63,299 nucleotides of DNA from Synechococcus sp. AG-673-A03 (GCA_003211275.1 QCTE01000005.1:1-63299); one strand, 5' to 3'; shown: positions 45,390 through 54,868, counted from the stretch's first letter. Made by a program: numbers and translations. Notes: a model not told the origin generated them from the letters alone.

Positions 45390-47756
45390 ATGAAATTCAC
45401 GGTCGCTGACCTGCTAGATCAGGTCCCTGATGAGGGCACTCTTGAGATTGCCAAGCTCGAAAAGATCCTGCGACTGACCAATCGCTCAGAAAAACAGTCT
45501 CTCGAGCTTGCTGTTCAGGGTCTGACAAGGCTTGGAATCCTTGATCTCGATAGCGATCGAGGCATCAGCAGGGGAGCAGCAGTCGATCTGGTCGAAGCGC
45601 GTCTTCGCTGCAGCAGTAAAGGTTTCTGTTTCGCGATTCGTGATGACGGTGGAGATGACATCTATATCCGTGATCATCAACTCAATCACGCCTGGAATGG
45701 CGATCGGGTCCTTGTCAGGCTGACGCGTGAAGGAGGAAGACGCCGTTCCCCTGAAGGTGGAATCCAGTGCATTCTTGAGCGGGCCACGACAAGCTTGCTT
45801 GCTTCGGTGGAACAACAGGATGAACGGGTGATCGCTGTTCCACTCGACGACCGTTTACTGGCGTCGATTGAACTCTCTCCCGACGATGCTTCCCATGCGG
45901 AAAAACCGATTGGCTTAGCAGTTGCTGAGGTCGTACTGGATCGCTATCCAGTCGCACAGTTTCCGGCACGAGGTCATGTCGCTCGATCCCTTCCCCTCGA
46001 TGGTGGTGCTGATGCTGATCGTGAGCTGATGCTCACCAAGGCCAATCTTCACCAGCGGCCGGCGGCTCCTCGCGCGAGTTTCAAATCACCATCAGCCAAA
46101 AAACGTGAGGATCTCAGCGAGCAGCCCGCGTTGATGATCAGCGGCTGGACTTCAGATGCCGCTCCGGCACTGCCAGCTGTTCATGTCATTCCCTACGAGG
46201 GTGGAACCCGTTTATGGATTCATAGCCCCGCCGTGGCCGAGCGCCTGAGCCCAGGGAACAGTTATGACCAATGGCTTCTTAATCAGTCGGAAAGCCTCTG
46301 TCTCGGTGGACAGTGGATTCCGTTGCTAAGCCCTTCCCTTGCGAAGGCCTCTGGCTTTTCCGTCGGGGACGTGCAGGACGCTGTGTCATTGCGTCTGGAT
46401 ATCGATTCCGATGGTGAATGGCGGGATTGGGACTTTTGCCTCAGTCGAATTCGTCCTGTCGCTGAAGTGAACGCTGAAGCTCTCCATGCTTTGCAATCGC
46501 GTAAACCAAAGTCGAGAGCTGTTCCTGCCGCTTTGAAGTCGATCAAAGACCAAATCGGTCAGTTGGAAACACTGATTTTCTGTGCAAGCAAGCTGCATGA
46601 TGCTGAACGGCGAGAAGGTCGCATCGAACTGGATCTAAAGCGAGCTCAAGCGGACGACCTTGGTGATCTCAATCATGTGTCGCCTGATGGTGACGGTCAG
46701 AACTGGTCAACACCATTGAATGCCAGTTGCCCGAATTCGGTTCTCTCTGTATTGATTCGGCACGCCCATCGTGTGTGGGAAGAACACAGTCGAAATCTGG
46801 GTTTGCCAGCGATTCTTCTTGATGCTCCACCGGCGGACGATGCCGCTCTCAATGATGTGGCCAAGGCAGCCATTGCATTGGATGTGTCTCTTGAACTGGA
46901 CGAAGATGGGGTGCCCACACCCTCTGAACTTTGCCAAGCATTGGCGAACAGCGACGCGAGCCATGTCCTCAATCTGCAACTGAGACATGCGTTGCCAGAG
47001 AGTTTCTATCGGGTTTCAAGTTGCAATCAGGAGCCCGGTTCAGAAGGATCTGAACATTCATCAAGTGAGATCACTGTGGATCACTCACCGAAGCATGAAT
47101 CCGACAACAGCGACGCTGATTGTTCGGATAAGCAGCCACTTCAACCCTTTGCACCCTGGTGCTGCCCCACGCTGCATCAGGCAGATGTCATTAACCAGCA
47201 GGTGCTTTGTTCACTGCTCAATGACGGCAAGGATCGTCCAACAGTGCGCCAAAAGAACAAGGTCAAACTTGGGGAAAGAGGCGTTGCTGCCTCCGTCAGC
47301 TGGCCTTTGTTCACAGCGTCTCATGAGCAAAAAATCCTTGACACAATCCGTGAACGCACTGTGCAGAGGTTGAATGCACGTCGACGCCAGGTTGAAGAGC
47401 TCAAACGGGATGTGTTGGCAATGACCAAGGCTCGTAGTGCAGAGCCCATGCTTGAGCAGCAGCAGACCGGTGTCATCAGTGGAGTTCAGAGCTACGGATT
47501 TTTTGTTGAAATTGCTCCTTCAATGGTGGAAGGTCTTGTGCATGTCAGCTCACTGAATGATGACTGGTATGAATATCGATCCAGGCAAAATCGTTTAGTC
47601 GGCCGAAGAAGCAGGCGCGTCTATCAGTTGGGTGACAGCGTCGAAGTGAAAGTGCTCAAGGTTGATGTGTTGAGAAACCAAATCGATCTTGAAGTGGTTC
47701 CTGCCACTGCACCAGTTGCTGAGGATCCTCTGCCGGTGGCTGTGAGCGAGGAATGA
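45390..47756 (+). CDS. RNase R/RNB-like protein lacking catalytic residues
   Basis: This 788-residue protein follows the RNase R layout: a winged-helix start (EGTLEIAKLEKILRLTN), cold-shock-like strands (GFCFAIRDDGGDDIYIRDH), an RNB-like core and a C-terminal S1 domain (TGVISGVQSYGFFVEIAPSM). The RNB active-site Asp cluster should read TIDxxxxxDxDDA. Here the aligned stretch (residues 247-264, 46128-46181) reads MISGWTSDAAPALPAV, without the four aspartates. The FTSPIRRY segment is replaced by FAPWCCPTLHQADV after a disordered acidic insert. The frame is intact, so this looks like a pseudoenzyme, not a decayed gene. Homologues may be annotated as Zam (acetazolamide-resistance) proteins; I am not certain of that name here. 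ubiX follows with an ATGA overlap. Confidence 0.85.
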   Translation: MKFTVADLLDQVPDEGTLEIAKLEKILRLTNRSEKQSLELAVQGLTRLGILDLDSDRGISRGAAVDLVEARLRCSSKGFCFAIRDDGGDDIYIRDHQLNHAWNGDRVLVRLTREGGRRRSPEGGIQCILERATTSLLASVEQQDERVIAVPLDDRLLASIELSPDDASHAEKPIGLAVAEVVLDRYPVAQFPARGHVARSLPLDGGADADRELMLTKANLHQRPAAPRASFKSPSAKKREDLSEQPALMISGWTSDAAPALPAVHVIPYEGGTRLWIHSPAVAERLSPGNSYDQWLLNQSESLCLGGQWIPLLSPSLAKASGFSVGDVQDAVSLRLDIDSDGEWRDWDFCLSRIRPVAEVNAEALHALQSRKPKSRAVPAALKSIKDQIGQLETLIFCASKLHDAERREGRIELDLKRAQADDLGDLNHVSPDGDGQNWSTPLNASCPNSVLSVLIRHAHRVWEEHSRNLGLPAILLDAPPADDAALNDVAKAAIALDVSLELDEDGVPTPSELCQALANSDASHVLNLQLRHALPESFYRVSSCNQEPGSEGSEHSSSEITVDHSPKHESDNSDADCSDKQPLQPFAPWCCPTLHQADVINQQVLCSLLNDGKDRPTVRQKNKVKLGERGVAASVSWPLFTASHEQKILDTIRERTVQRLNARRRQVEELKRDVLAMTKARSAEPMLEQQQTGVISGVQSYGFFVEIAPSMVEGLVHVSSLNDDWYEYRSRQNRLVGRRSRRVYQLGDSVEVKVLKVDVLRNQIDLEVVPATAPVAEDPLPVAVSEE

Positions 47757-48361
47757 TTCCCTATGTGATCGGTATCAGCGGAGCTTCGGCACAACAGCTA
47801 GCTGAACGCACATTGCAGTGGATGCTGCGACGAGATTTGAGCGTTCACGTGATTCTCAGTCGTGGCGCCCACGAGGTCTGGCGCGCCGAGCGATCGATCT
47901 CGGTGCCTGTGGATCCAAGACTTCAGGAACGCTTCTGGCGTGATCGACTTGGGGTGAACGATGGACAACTGATCTGCCATCGCTGGAATGATCAATCAGC
48001 TGTTGTTGCCAGTGGCAGTGTGCGCACCAAAGGCATGGTGGTTGTGCCCTGTTCCATGGGAACAGTGGGTCGTCTCGCGGCAGGACTTGGCGGAGACCTG
48101 CTAGAGCGCTGTGCTGACGTCCATCTCAAGGAAGGGCGTCCTCTCGTGATCGCTCCTCGGGAAATGCCTTGGAACCTGTTACATCTACGCAACCTCACGA
48201 CCCTCGCTGAAGCAGGAGCAAGAATTGCTCCTCCGATCCCGGCCTGGTACACCCAGCCTGAAAGCATCGACGACATGCTCGATTTTCTGGTGATGAGGCT
48301 CTTTGACTCGTTAGGCGAATCCCTCACCGATCAGAAACGTTGGCAGGGGCCTCAGCCATGA
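47753..48361 (+). CDS. ubiX: Flavin prenyltransferase UbiX
   Basis: UbiX joins dimethylallyl phosphate to FMN to make the prenylated flavin used by UbiD-type decarboxylases, needed for plastoquinone-type and other prenyl benzoate routes. The 202-residue product has the flavin-binding start VIGISGASAQQLAERTLQW, the SGSVRTKGMVVVPCSMGTVGRLA segment, and the LVIAPREMPWNLLHLRNL with PPIPAWYTQPES tail. These blocks fit the family well. The start overlaps the RNB-like gene (ATGA), and its stop overlaps the next gene. A matching ubiD is not in the window. Confidence 0.95.
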   Translation: MIPYVIGISGASAQQLAERTLQWMLRRDLSVHVILSRGAHEVWRAERSISVPVDPRLQERFWRDRLGVNDGQLICHRWNDQSAVVASGSVRTKGMVVVPCSMGTVGRLAAGLGGDLLERCADVHLKEGRPLVIAPREMPWNLLHLRNLTTLAEAGARIAPPIPAWYTQPESIDDMLDFLVMRLFDSLGESLTDQKRWQGPQP

Positions 48362-48861
48362 CACCACTCCAACGCCTGTTGCTGATCCCCTGTCTTTCAC
48401 CCCTGCTTCTCACGTTGCTCGTCGGTGGCCTCAACCTCGGGAAGGCAGGCAGTCTTCGCATCCTCACTTGGGAGCTACCCAAGCTTCCTATTGGCGTATG
48501 GATGGCTGTCGCCGCCACATCAGGAGCTGTGCTCGGATCTGGAGGTGTATTGGCTGCAGGATCATCGACACAACAGACCCTGCAACGGGAGGTTCGGCGG
48601 CCGTATTCAAGGCAAGAAGAAATTTCAGAGCCAGACACCCAGCGTGCTGCCACAACAGCAGCAACCATGCCGTGGCCGGAAAGAGACGTGCGTGATCCTG
48701 CGCCCACCGTGTCAGTGCCCTTCAGGGTGATTCGGACCGGTCGATCATCCAAGGACAACGCGACTCGACCGGAGGTGAGTGAGAGACCTGTTTCCGAACC
48801 TGTTCAGACTTCAACAACAGATCTTGATGACTGGAATCAACCGATTTCGACAGAGTGGTGA
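48358..48861 (+). CDS. Two-helix membrane protein, unknown
   Basis: This 167-residue protein starts MTPLQRLLLIPCLSPLLLTL, giving a first membrane helix. A second follows near residue 47 (IGVWMAVAATSGAVLGSGGVL). The remaining C-terminal 100 residues are polar and probably disordered on the cytosolic side. The two-helix start resembles the LapA/DUF1049 arrangement, but I cannot confirm that family. It overlaps the ubiX stop by 4 bases and precedes the DUF2996 gene by 54 bases, so it is in the same run. Function unknown. Confidence 0.65.
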   Translation: MTPLQRLLLIPCLSPLLLTLLVGGLNLGKAGSLRILTWELPKLPIGVWMAVAATSGAVLGSGGVLAAGSSTQQTLQREVRRPYSRQEEISEPDTQRAATTAATMPWPERDVRDPAPTVSVPFRVIRTGRSSKDNATRPEVSERPVSEPVQTSTTDLDDWNQPISTEW

Positions 48862-48915
48862 GGCTGGTGAGAAGTGCCCTGGGCTGTCTACAGTCCCGCG
48901 AGCCATTGATGTCCG

Positions 48916-49833
48916 GTGAGCGAAACCTCCGACACTCCTGCCAAGCCCGAAACGCCTGAGGTACCTGCATCGACTGAAGGTTCAGAAGTTAGGGCGGAAG
49001 CGGAGGTGACTGTCTCCCCAGACAAGCCAACCAAGACCGAACCAGCGGCTAAAGCAGAAACGGCAGAACAAGTCGAACCAGCAGCAGCAGCGGACAAGCC
49101 AGACAAGACGCAAGCACCCTCCAAGCTGGATCAAGCAGAGAAGACCGATCCAGCTCAGGAGAAGGTTGCCCCCGTCAAAGCTGACTCATCAGCCAGTGCT
49201 GATCCTGCTGCGGACAAGCCAGTCAAGACCGAAGCAGCGGCCAAAGCAGAAACGGCAGAACAAGTCGAACCAGCAGCAGCAGCAGCAGACAAGCCAGACA
49301 AGACGCAAGCGCCCTCTAAGCCGGATCAAGCAGAGAAGACCGTTTCAGCTCAGAAGAAGGTTCCCCCCGTTAAAGCTGACCCATCGGCCAGTGCTGATCC
49401 TGCTGCGGCCAAGGCATCAAAGGCTGATGCAACGGATAAACCCGCCAAACCCGCCAAACCTGCTCCAAAGCCCAAACCGGAAGACAAGCCCTTTGCCAAC
49501 TTCATCCAGGAGGATCTGCTGCCATCACTGACCAAATCCTTAACCGCGCGTGAACAAGCACCGATCAGCCTCAAGCTTGTTGAAGGAGAACGCCCGGTGG
49601 TGGGTGGCCAATGTTGGATGGTTCAAGGCGAATTGCCTTCAGAACGACGGTTCTGGCTTTGCTTTGAATCCGATGCGATCACCTCTGGCAAAACGATTGC
49701 TCTTGCTGAATCCGGTTCAGATCCAAGCCTGCTCGAATCGTTTTTGATCGATGAGAAACGCATCAACCAGGCCTTGCTTGAATCCCGACTGCTCCAACGC
49801 CTGAATGGTCAGAAGTGGTTCGGAGGCAACTGA
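48916..49833 (+). CDS. DUF2996 protein with a long repetitive Ala/Lys/Glu/Pro tail at its N-terminus
   Basis: This 305-residue protein has two parts. The C-terminal 115 residues (FANFIQEDLLPSLTKSLTA, GQCWMVQGELPSERRFWLCF, SLLESFLIDEKRINQALL and the final RLLQRLNGQKWFGGN) match the cyanobacterial DUF2996 family of unknown function. The first 190 residues are low complexity and almost certainly disordered, with a 64/65-residue unit present twice (see the separate repeat entry). The start is a GTG at 48916; no in-frame ATG exists nearby. It is on the same strand as acsF, 72 bases upstream. DUF2996 proteins without this tail are the usual form, so the tail is an oddity of this gene. Confidence 0.85.
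   Translation: MSETSDTPAKPETPEVPASTEGSEVRAEAEVTVSPDKPTKTEPAAKAETAEQVEPAAAADKPDKTQAPSKLDQAEKTDPAQEKVAPVKADSSASADPAADKPVKTEAAAKAETAEQVEPAAAAADKPDKTQAPSKPDQAEKTVSAQKKVPPVKADPSASADPAAAKASKADATDKPAKPAKPAPKPKPEDKPFANFIQEDLLPSLTKSLTAREQAPISLKLVEGERPVVGGQCWMVQGELPSERRFWLCFESDAITSGKTIALAESGSDPSLLESFLIDEKRINQALLESRLLQRLNGQKWFGGN
49024..49410 (+). repeat. In-frame tandem duplication inside the DUF2996 gene
   Basis: Two direct copies of a coding unit lie head to tail. The first copy is 192 bases from 49024, the second 195 bases from 49216. Both encode a unit starting KPxKTExAAKAETAEQVEPA, with DKPDKTQAPSK and SASADPAA later. The copies are highly similar, differing by scattered substitutions and one extra Ala codon, which indicates a recent duplication. 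Confidence 0.85.
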
Positions 49834-49905
49834 ACCAATGGGTTACACCCGGCCCCGGCTTAGCCTGGACTGCATTTACGATGAAGAGAACACACGTTGG
49901 ATCTG

Positions 49906-50988
49906 ATGGTGCCTCCCACCGCTGTGAATGACGCAAAATCCGGGGGTTCCGGGGTCACGGTCAAAGATCCGGTCAAAGACACGATCCTGACGCCCCGCTT
50001 CTACACAACTGATTTTGAAGCCATGGCGGAGATGGATCTCCGTCCCAATGAGGCTGAACTCGAGGCGATCTGTGAGGAGTTCCGCAAGGATTACAACCGT
50101 CACCATTTTGTGCGTAACGAGGAATTCGACGGTGCAGCAGACAAACTCGATCCCCAGACGCGTCGCGTCTTCATCGAGTTCCTTGAACAGAGTTGCACCT
50201 CTGAATTTTCAGGTTTTCTTCTCTACAAAGAACTGAGCCGTCGAATCAAGGCCAAGAATCCTCTGCTTGCAGAATGCTTTGCTCATATGGCCAGGGATGA
50301 AGCCAGACATGCTGGCTTCCTCAATAAATCCATGAGTGATTTTGGTCTTCAACTCGACCTAGGATTTCTGACCGCAAACAAGAAATACACCTTCTTCAAG
50401 CCAAAATTTATTTTTTACGCCACTTATCTTTCTGAAAAAATCGGATATTGGCGTTATATCGCAATCTTCAGACATCTTGAGCAAAATCCCGAAAGTAAAA
50501 TTTTCCCTATTTTCAACTTCTTTGAAAACTGGTGTCAGGACGAAAATCGCCACGGAGATTTCTTCGATGCCTTGATGAAGTCACAACCTGCCACTGTTCG
50601 TGGACTTCGTGCCAGGCTTTGGTGTCGGTTCTTCCTGCTTGCTGTTTTCGCCACGATGTACGTCAGGGACGTGGCTCGCAAGGAGTTTTACGAAGCTCTG
50701 GGCCTCGACGCCCGTGAGTACGACCGAATGGTGATTGACAAAACCAACGAGACATCCGCTCGAGTATTTCCAGTTGTTCTCGACGTCAAAAATCCTCGTT
50801 TCTACGAACGGCTGGAAAAAATCATCACGAACAACGAGTCTCTTGAATCTGTGGACAAGAGTTCATCATCAGCTCCTCTCAAATTCGTTCGCAAACTCCC
50901 TCACTGGATTGCCAACGGAGCACAGATGGCATCTCTTTTCCTGATGTCACCTGTTCGCAGTGAAAACTATCAGCCCAGTGTGCGCTGA
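49906..50988 (+). CDS. acsF: Mg-protoporphyrin IX monomethyl ester oxidative cyclase, AcsF
   Basis: This di-iron oxygenase forms ring E of protochlorophyllide in aerobic chlorophyll synthesis. The 360-residue product starts at ATG 49906 ([14 protein letters not shown]). Iron-ligand blocks are [34 protein letters not shown] and [17 protein letters not shown]. Other family marks are [18 protein letters not shown] and [17 protein letters not shown] three codons earlier is possible. Ycf54, which is required for cyclase activity, is also encoded in the window (59223-59543). The stop overlaps the tldD start (TGATG). Confidence 0.96.
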   Translation: MVPPTAVNDAKSGGSGVTVKDPVKDTILTPRFYTTDFEAMAEMDLRPNEAELEAICEEFRKDYNRHHFVRNEEFDGAADKLDPQTRRVFIEFLEQSCTSEFSGFLLYKELSRRIKAKNPLLAECFAHMARDEARHAGFLNKSMSDFGLQLDLGFLTANKKYTFFKPKFIFYATYLSEKIGYWRYIAIFRHLEQNPESKIFPIFNFFENWCQDENRHGDFFDALMKSQPATVRGLRARLWCRFFLLAVFATMYVRDVARKEFYEALGLDAREYDRMVIDKTNETSARVFPVVLDVKNPRFYERLEKIITNNESLESVDKSSSSAPLKFVRKLPHWIANGAQMASLFLMSPVRSENYQPSVR

Positions 50989-52436
50989 TGCAGTCAACTC
51001 TTCAAAAGTCTTTGCCTGGGTTCAATGATTTGGACCCAGGTCATCACCCCTGGCGCCAGCGACTCGATGCGCTGCTGAATGTTGGTGTCAGTGCTGGAGC
51101 TGACCTCGTTGAGGTGTTTCTAGAACGAGCAGACCACCTCGGAGTCCTCGCCGAACAGGACAAGATCACAAGCGTTGGCCCCTCATTCGGCATGGGAGCA
51201 GGTATTCGCGTGTTCCGGGCTGGAAGGGATGGTTTCGTCAGCACCAACGACCTCAGCGATCAGGGACTGGAAGAAGCTCTTCAGCAGGCCCTGGCCATGC
51301 TTCAGCTCAACGCTTCCACCCTGTCTTCTGGAAGCTCATTTGACGGTCTTGGGCCTCTTCGCGACTATGGCTCCTCCAAAAACAACTGGCTAGACCGCAC
51401 TCCTGATCTGGTCACGATCACACAGCGTCTTCTTGAGGGAACTCATTGCCTGGAGAAGCGCGGTCAACATCTCGACGTCCGACGTGGCAGCTTCGCTCGC
51501 GACTGGCAAGAAGTTCTTGTTGCAGCCAGCGATGGAACATTTGCCCGTGACATCAGGCTGCATCAGTCCAGTGGCCTGAGTGTGCTCGCAGCCGATGGCG
51601 AGCATCGCTCCAGCATTGCTCGCCGTTATGGAAGCAGCGACCGTCCTGATGATCTATGCCACTGGAACGTTGATGCCTCTGCTCAAGAGGTCTGTGACAG
51701 TGCCGCCAAAATGCTGCGTGCCGATTACGTCGACGGTGGCCAGATGCCAGTGGTTCTGGCCAATCGATTCGGTGGTGTGATCTTCCATGAGGCCTGCGGT
51801 CACTTGTTGGAAACCACTCAGGTTGAGCGCGGTTCCACTCCTTTCTCCGACAGCATCGGTGAAAGCATTGCTCATTCAGCCGTCACTGCAATTGATGAGG
51901 GCGTGAGTGGTGGAGCCTTCGGATCGATATCCATGGATGACGAGGGTATGGAGCCGCAGAGAACTGTTCTGATTGAGAACGGAATCCTGCAGTGTTTCCT
52001 GAGTGACCGAGCCGGTGAAATGAGAACAGGACACGCCCGCACCGGAAGCGGCCGTCGACAGAGTCATGGCTTTGCTGCTGCAAGCCGCATGCGCAACACT
52101 TACATCGATGCTGGTCCTCACAGCATTGATGATCTGATTAGCTCAGTGGACCATGGTTTGTATTGCAAATCCATGGGAGCTGGAAGCGTCGGTGCAACCG
52201 GTCAGTTCAATTTCTCTGTTGAAGAGGGATACCTGATCAAGAATGGGCAACTCGGTCAACCGGTCAAAGGCGCCACTTTGATTGGTGATGCCAAGGAAGT
52301 CATGCCAAGGATTTCGATGTGTGCTGATGACCTTGAGCTGGCTGCTGGCTACTGCGGATCCGTCAGCGGCAGCGTCTTTGTGACCGTGGGCCAACCTCAC
52401 GTGAAAGTGGATTCAATCACCGTGGGAGGTCGTTGA
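50988..52436 (+). CDS. tldD: Metalloprotease subunit TldD
   Basis: This is the catalytic subunit of the TldD/TldE protease, which processes modified or unfolded peptides such as microcin B17 precursors. The 482-residue product has the zinc motif FHEACGHLLETT (HExxxH), upstream GGVI and later Cys near PRISMCADDLELAAGYCG. The N-terminal half (AGADLVEVFLERADHLGVLAEQ) is the family's nucleotide-like fold. The ATG at 50988 is coupled to the acsF stop. tldE follows 2 bases after the stop. No RiPP precursor is seen next to it, so the substrate is unknown. Confidence 0.94.
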   Translation: MQSTLQKSLPGFNDLDPGHHPWRQRLDALLNVGVSAGADLVEVFLERADHLGVLAEQDKITSVGPSFGMGAGIRVFRAGRDGFVSTNDLSDQGLEEALQQALAMLQLNASTLSSGSSFDGLGPLRDYGSSKNNWLDRTPDLVTITQRLLEGTHCLEKRGQHLDVRRGSFARDWQEVLVAASDGTFARDIRLHQSSGLSVLAADGEHRSSIARRYGSSDRPDDLCHWNVDASAQEVCDSAAKMLRADYVDGGQMPVVLANRFGGVIFHEACGHLLETTQVERGSTPFSDSIGESIAHSAVTAIDEGVSGGAFGSISMDDEGMEPQRTVLIENGILQCFLSDRAGEMRTGHARTGSGRRQSHGFAAASRMRNTYIDAGPHSIDDLISSVDHGLYCKSMGAGSVGATGQFNFSVEEGYLIKNGQLGQPVKGATLIGDAKEVMPRISMCADDLELAAGYCGSVSGSVFVTVGQPHVKVDSITVGGR

Positions 52437-52438
52437 TC

Positions 52439-53806
52439 ATGACCAACGCTCCACTCAACATCAGGTCACTTCAGGATCAACTCCAGTCGCTTGCCCGTCG
52501 TGAAGGAATTTCAAAATGGGATCTGGGTGCCAGCCGCAGCAGCAGTGCGTCAGTGCAGGTTGACCGTGGTCAGGCCAAACAACTGAAAGCTGCACAACGC
52601 AGTTCCATCACGATTCGAGTCTGGAATCAACAGGGGTTGGTTGGCATCACAAGCACCTCTGATCTCTCCGATTCAGGTCTTGAAAAAGCGCTGATGGGCG
52701 CTCACCAGGCGAGTGGATTCGGGAACCCCGACGATGTTCCTGGCTTTTCCCCTCTTGCCACTGCTCCTGAACCGGATCTTGATCGTCCACTCCAAGAGGC
52801 TCAAGGCATTCAGAGTCTCCTCAAGCAACTGCTGGACGCTGAGCAGCAGCTGCTGGGTCGTCATCCGGCTATCGGCACACTTCCCTACAACGCCATGAAT
52901 GAGGGCAGCAGTGAACGGATCTACCTGAATAGTGAAGGTGCATTGCGCCAGGCACAACGCACTCAGGCGAGCATTTTCCTGATGGCACGTGCGGAGGAAA
53001 GTGGTCGCAAGCCCCGCAGTGGCGGAGCAGTGCGACTCGCTCTCGGAAGCCGCGATCTGGATCTGGCGGGATGCATCGACGAGGCGGCAGAGCGCACCAT
53101 CAGCCATCTCAACTACCAGCCAATCGACACTGGTCGTTACCTGGTGTGCTTCACGCCGGAGGCCTTTCTTGATCTGATCGGTTCATTCAGCAGCATGCTG
53201 AATGCCCGTGCCGTCCTGGACGGTGTCAGTCTCAGCAAACCTGATTCGATCGGCGATCAATTGGCCGTTCCTTTTTTCAATCTCACCGATAACGGTCTGC
53301 ATCCAGCCCATGTTGGAGCCATGCCATTTGATGGCGAAGGAACGCCAACACGAGCTCTCCCCCTGATCCGTGAGGGTTGCCTGGCGAACTTCCTGCATTC
53401 CGAAGCCACCGCTCGGCATTTTGGAGTGGATCCAACAGGACACGCAGGCATGGGTGCCAAGGTGTCCGTCGGTCCCGACTGGTTTGAAGTCAATCGCACG
53501 CCCTCCATGAACACGGGAGCCGAGCATCTTGACCACGCCACCAGTGATGACACATTCGTTTTAATTGAAAGCCTCAGTGCCCTTCATGCCGGTGTGAAAG
53601 CCAGTCAGGGAGCTTTCTCTCTGCCCTTCGATGGTTGGCTGGTTCAAGGTGGGGAACGCATTTCCGTTGAGGCCGCAACAGTGGCTGGCGACATCCGCGA
53701 ACTCTTACGTTCAATTGTTCATCTCGAACCGGAATCCGTGATCACCCATGAAGGCGTTAGTCCTTACGTGTGGGTTGATGGTCTGGCGATCACTGGTGAA
53801 GCCTGA
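52439..53806 (+). CDS. pmbA: Metalloprotease subunit TldE/PmbA
   Basis: This is the non-catalytic partner of TldD, 455 residues. The family shape is seen in AQRTQASIFLMARAEESGRKP, LNYQPIDTGRYLVCFTPEAF, and the C-terminal VKASQGAFSLPFDGWLVQGGER. It lacks the zinc HExxxH of TldD, as expected. The ATG at 52439 is 2 bases after the tldD stop, and an in-frame TTG at 52433 would overlap it. fmt lies 24 bases downstream. Adjacent tldD-tldE is the standard arrangement, so the complex is likely produced in equal amounts. Confidence 0.93.
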   Translation: MTNAPLNIRSLQDQLQSLARREGISKWDLGASRSSSASVQVDRGQAKQLKAAQRSSITIRVWNQQGLVGITSTSDLSDSGLEKALMGAHQASGFGNPDDVPGFSPLATAPEPDLDRPLQEAQGIQSLLKQLLDAEQQLLGRHPAIGTLPYNAMNEGSSERIYLNSEGALRQAQRTQASIFLMARAEESGRKPRSGGAVRLALGSRDLDLAGCIDEAAERTISHLNYQPIDTGRYLVCFTPEAFLDLIGSFSSMLNARAVLDGVSLSKPDSIGDQLAVPFFNLTDNGLHPAHVGAMPFDGEGTPTRALPLIREGCLANFLHSEATARHFGVDPTGHAGMGAKVSVGPDWFEVNRTPSMNTGAEHLDHATSDDTFVLIESLSALHAGVKASQGAFSLPFDGWLVQGGERISVEAATVAGDIRELLRSIVHLEPESVITHEGVSPYVWVDGLAITGEA

Positions 53807-53830
53807 ACAGTCTTTGCTGATTCATTGGTC

Positions 53831-54838
53831 TTGAAAGTTCTGTTCTGGGGTACACCCGCTTATGCAGTGCCCACGCTGGACGCCCTGCAGCGTGCAGGGC
53901 ATCAGATCCTTGGTGTTGTGACTCAGCCCGATCGGCGTCGAGGTCGGGGTAAACAATTAATGCCCTCAGCCGTGAAAGCAAGGTCTTTGGAACTTGGCTT
54001 AAGGGTTTATACCCCAGAAAAAATACGCCGAGATCATGGCTGTCAAAAGCAGCTAGAGGATCTTGGTGCCGACCTTTCTGTTGTGGTTGCGTTCGGACAA
54101 ATTCTGCCTCCTGAAGTGTTGACACAGCCACCTTTGGGATGCTGGAACGGCCATGGCTCATTGCTGCCGAGATGGCGGGGAGCAGGCCCAATTCAATGGT
54201 CCATCCTTGAAGGTGATGCTCAGACTGGCGTCGGTGTGATGGCGATGGAAGAGGGGTTGGACACCGGTCCTGTCCTCATCGAAAGGGCGCTCGAAATCGG
54301 ATTGCTTGAGAACGCGCATCAACTCGGCGACCGACTCAGCAAACTCACGGCAGATCTGATGCTTGAGGCCTTGCCACGGATTGAAAGCGCAGGAGCAGGA
54401 CCGGAAGAGGAGCGACTTCGCAGGTTGGGCGTGCGTTACCAGACTCCTGAGGTCACCTACGCACGCATGCTTGTGAAAAGTGACTACCAGATCGACTGGT
54501 CTGCATCGGCACTGGCCATCCATCGCAAGGTGATGGGCCTCTTTCCAGGTGCTGTGACCCTCTGGAACGGGAAACGCCTGAAGTTGCTGGTCACTGAACC
54601 ATTGATCGAGAGACTGCGTCACGATTTAAGCCCCCCCGCGCAACAGCTCCTGGGCCGCTGGCCGACCGGTGGACACCAGCCTGGAACTGTTCTTGAGAGC
54701 AGTGAGGCTGGCTTGGTGGTCAGCAGTTCAGGTTGCCCCTTGCTGATCCGTGAAGCACAGCTGGAAGGCAAGGTTCGGAGCCATGGTCGGGCTCTTGTAC
54801 AGCAATTACAGGCCAGTGCGGGCGACAGGCTTGGCTGA
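53831..54838 (+). CDS. fmt: Methionyl-tRNA formyltransferase
   Basis: This enzyme formylates Met-tRNAfMet for translation initiation. The 335-residue product starts KVLFWGTPAYAVPTLDALQ. The catalytic region HGSLLPRWRGAGPIQWSIL carries the HGSLLP signature, followed by GVGVMAMEEGLDTGPVL; the C-terminal OB domain is normal. The start is TTG at 53831 (or TTG at 53825); no ATG or GTG is close. It is the last gene in the plus-strand run from the YkgJ gene. metG, which supplies its substrate, is at 24.5 kb. Confidence 0.95.
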   Translation: MKVLFWGTPAYAVPTLDALQRAGHQILGVVTQPDRRRGRGKQLMPSAVKARSLELGLRVYTPEKIRRDHGCQKQLEDLGADLSVVVAFGQILPPEVLTQPPLGCWNGHGSLLPRWRGAGPIQWSILEGDAQTGVGVMAMEEGLDTGPVLIERALEIGLLENAHQLGDRLSKLTADLMLEALPRIESAGAGPEEERLRRLGVRYQTPEVTYARMLVKSDYQIDWSASALAIHRKVMGLFPGAVTLWNGKRLKLLVTEPLIERLRHDLSPPAQQLLGRWPTGGHQPGTVLESSEAGLVVSSSGCPLLIREAQLEGKVRSHGRALVQQLQASAGDRLG

Positions 54839-54868
54839 CTGACTGCGCCAACAACCCCATGACGCTGC

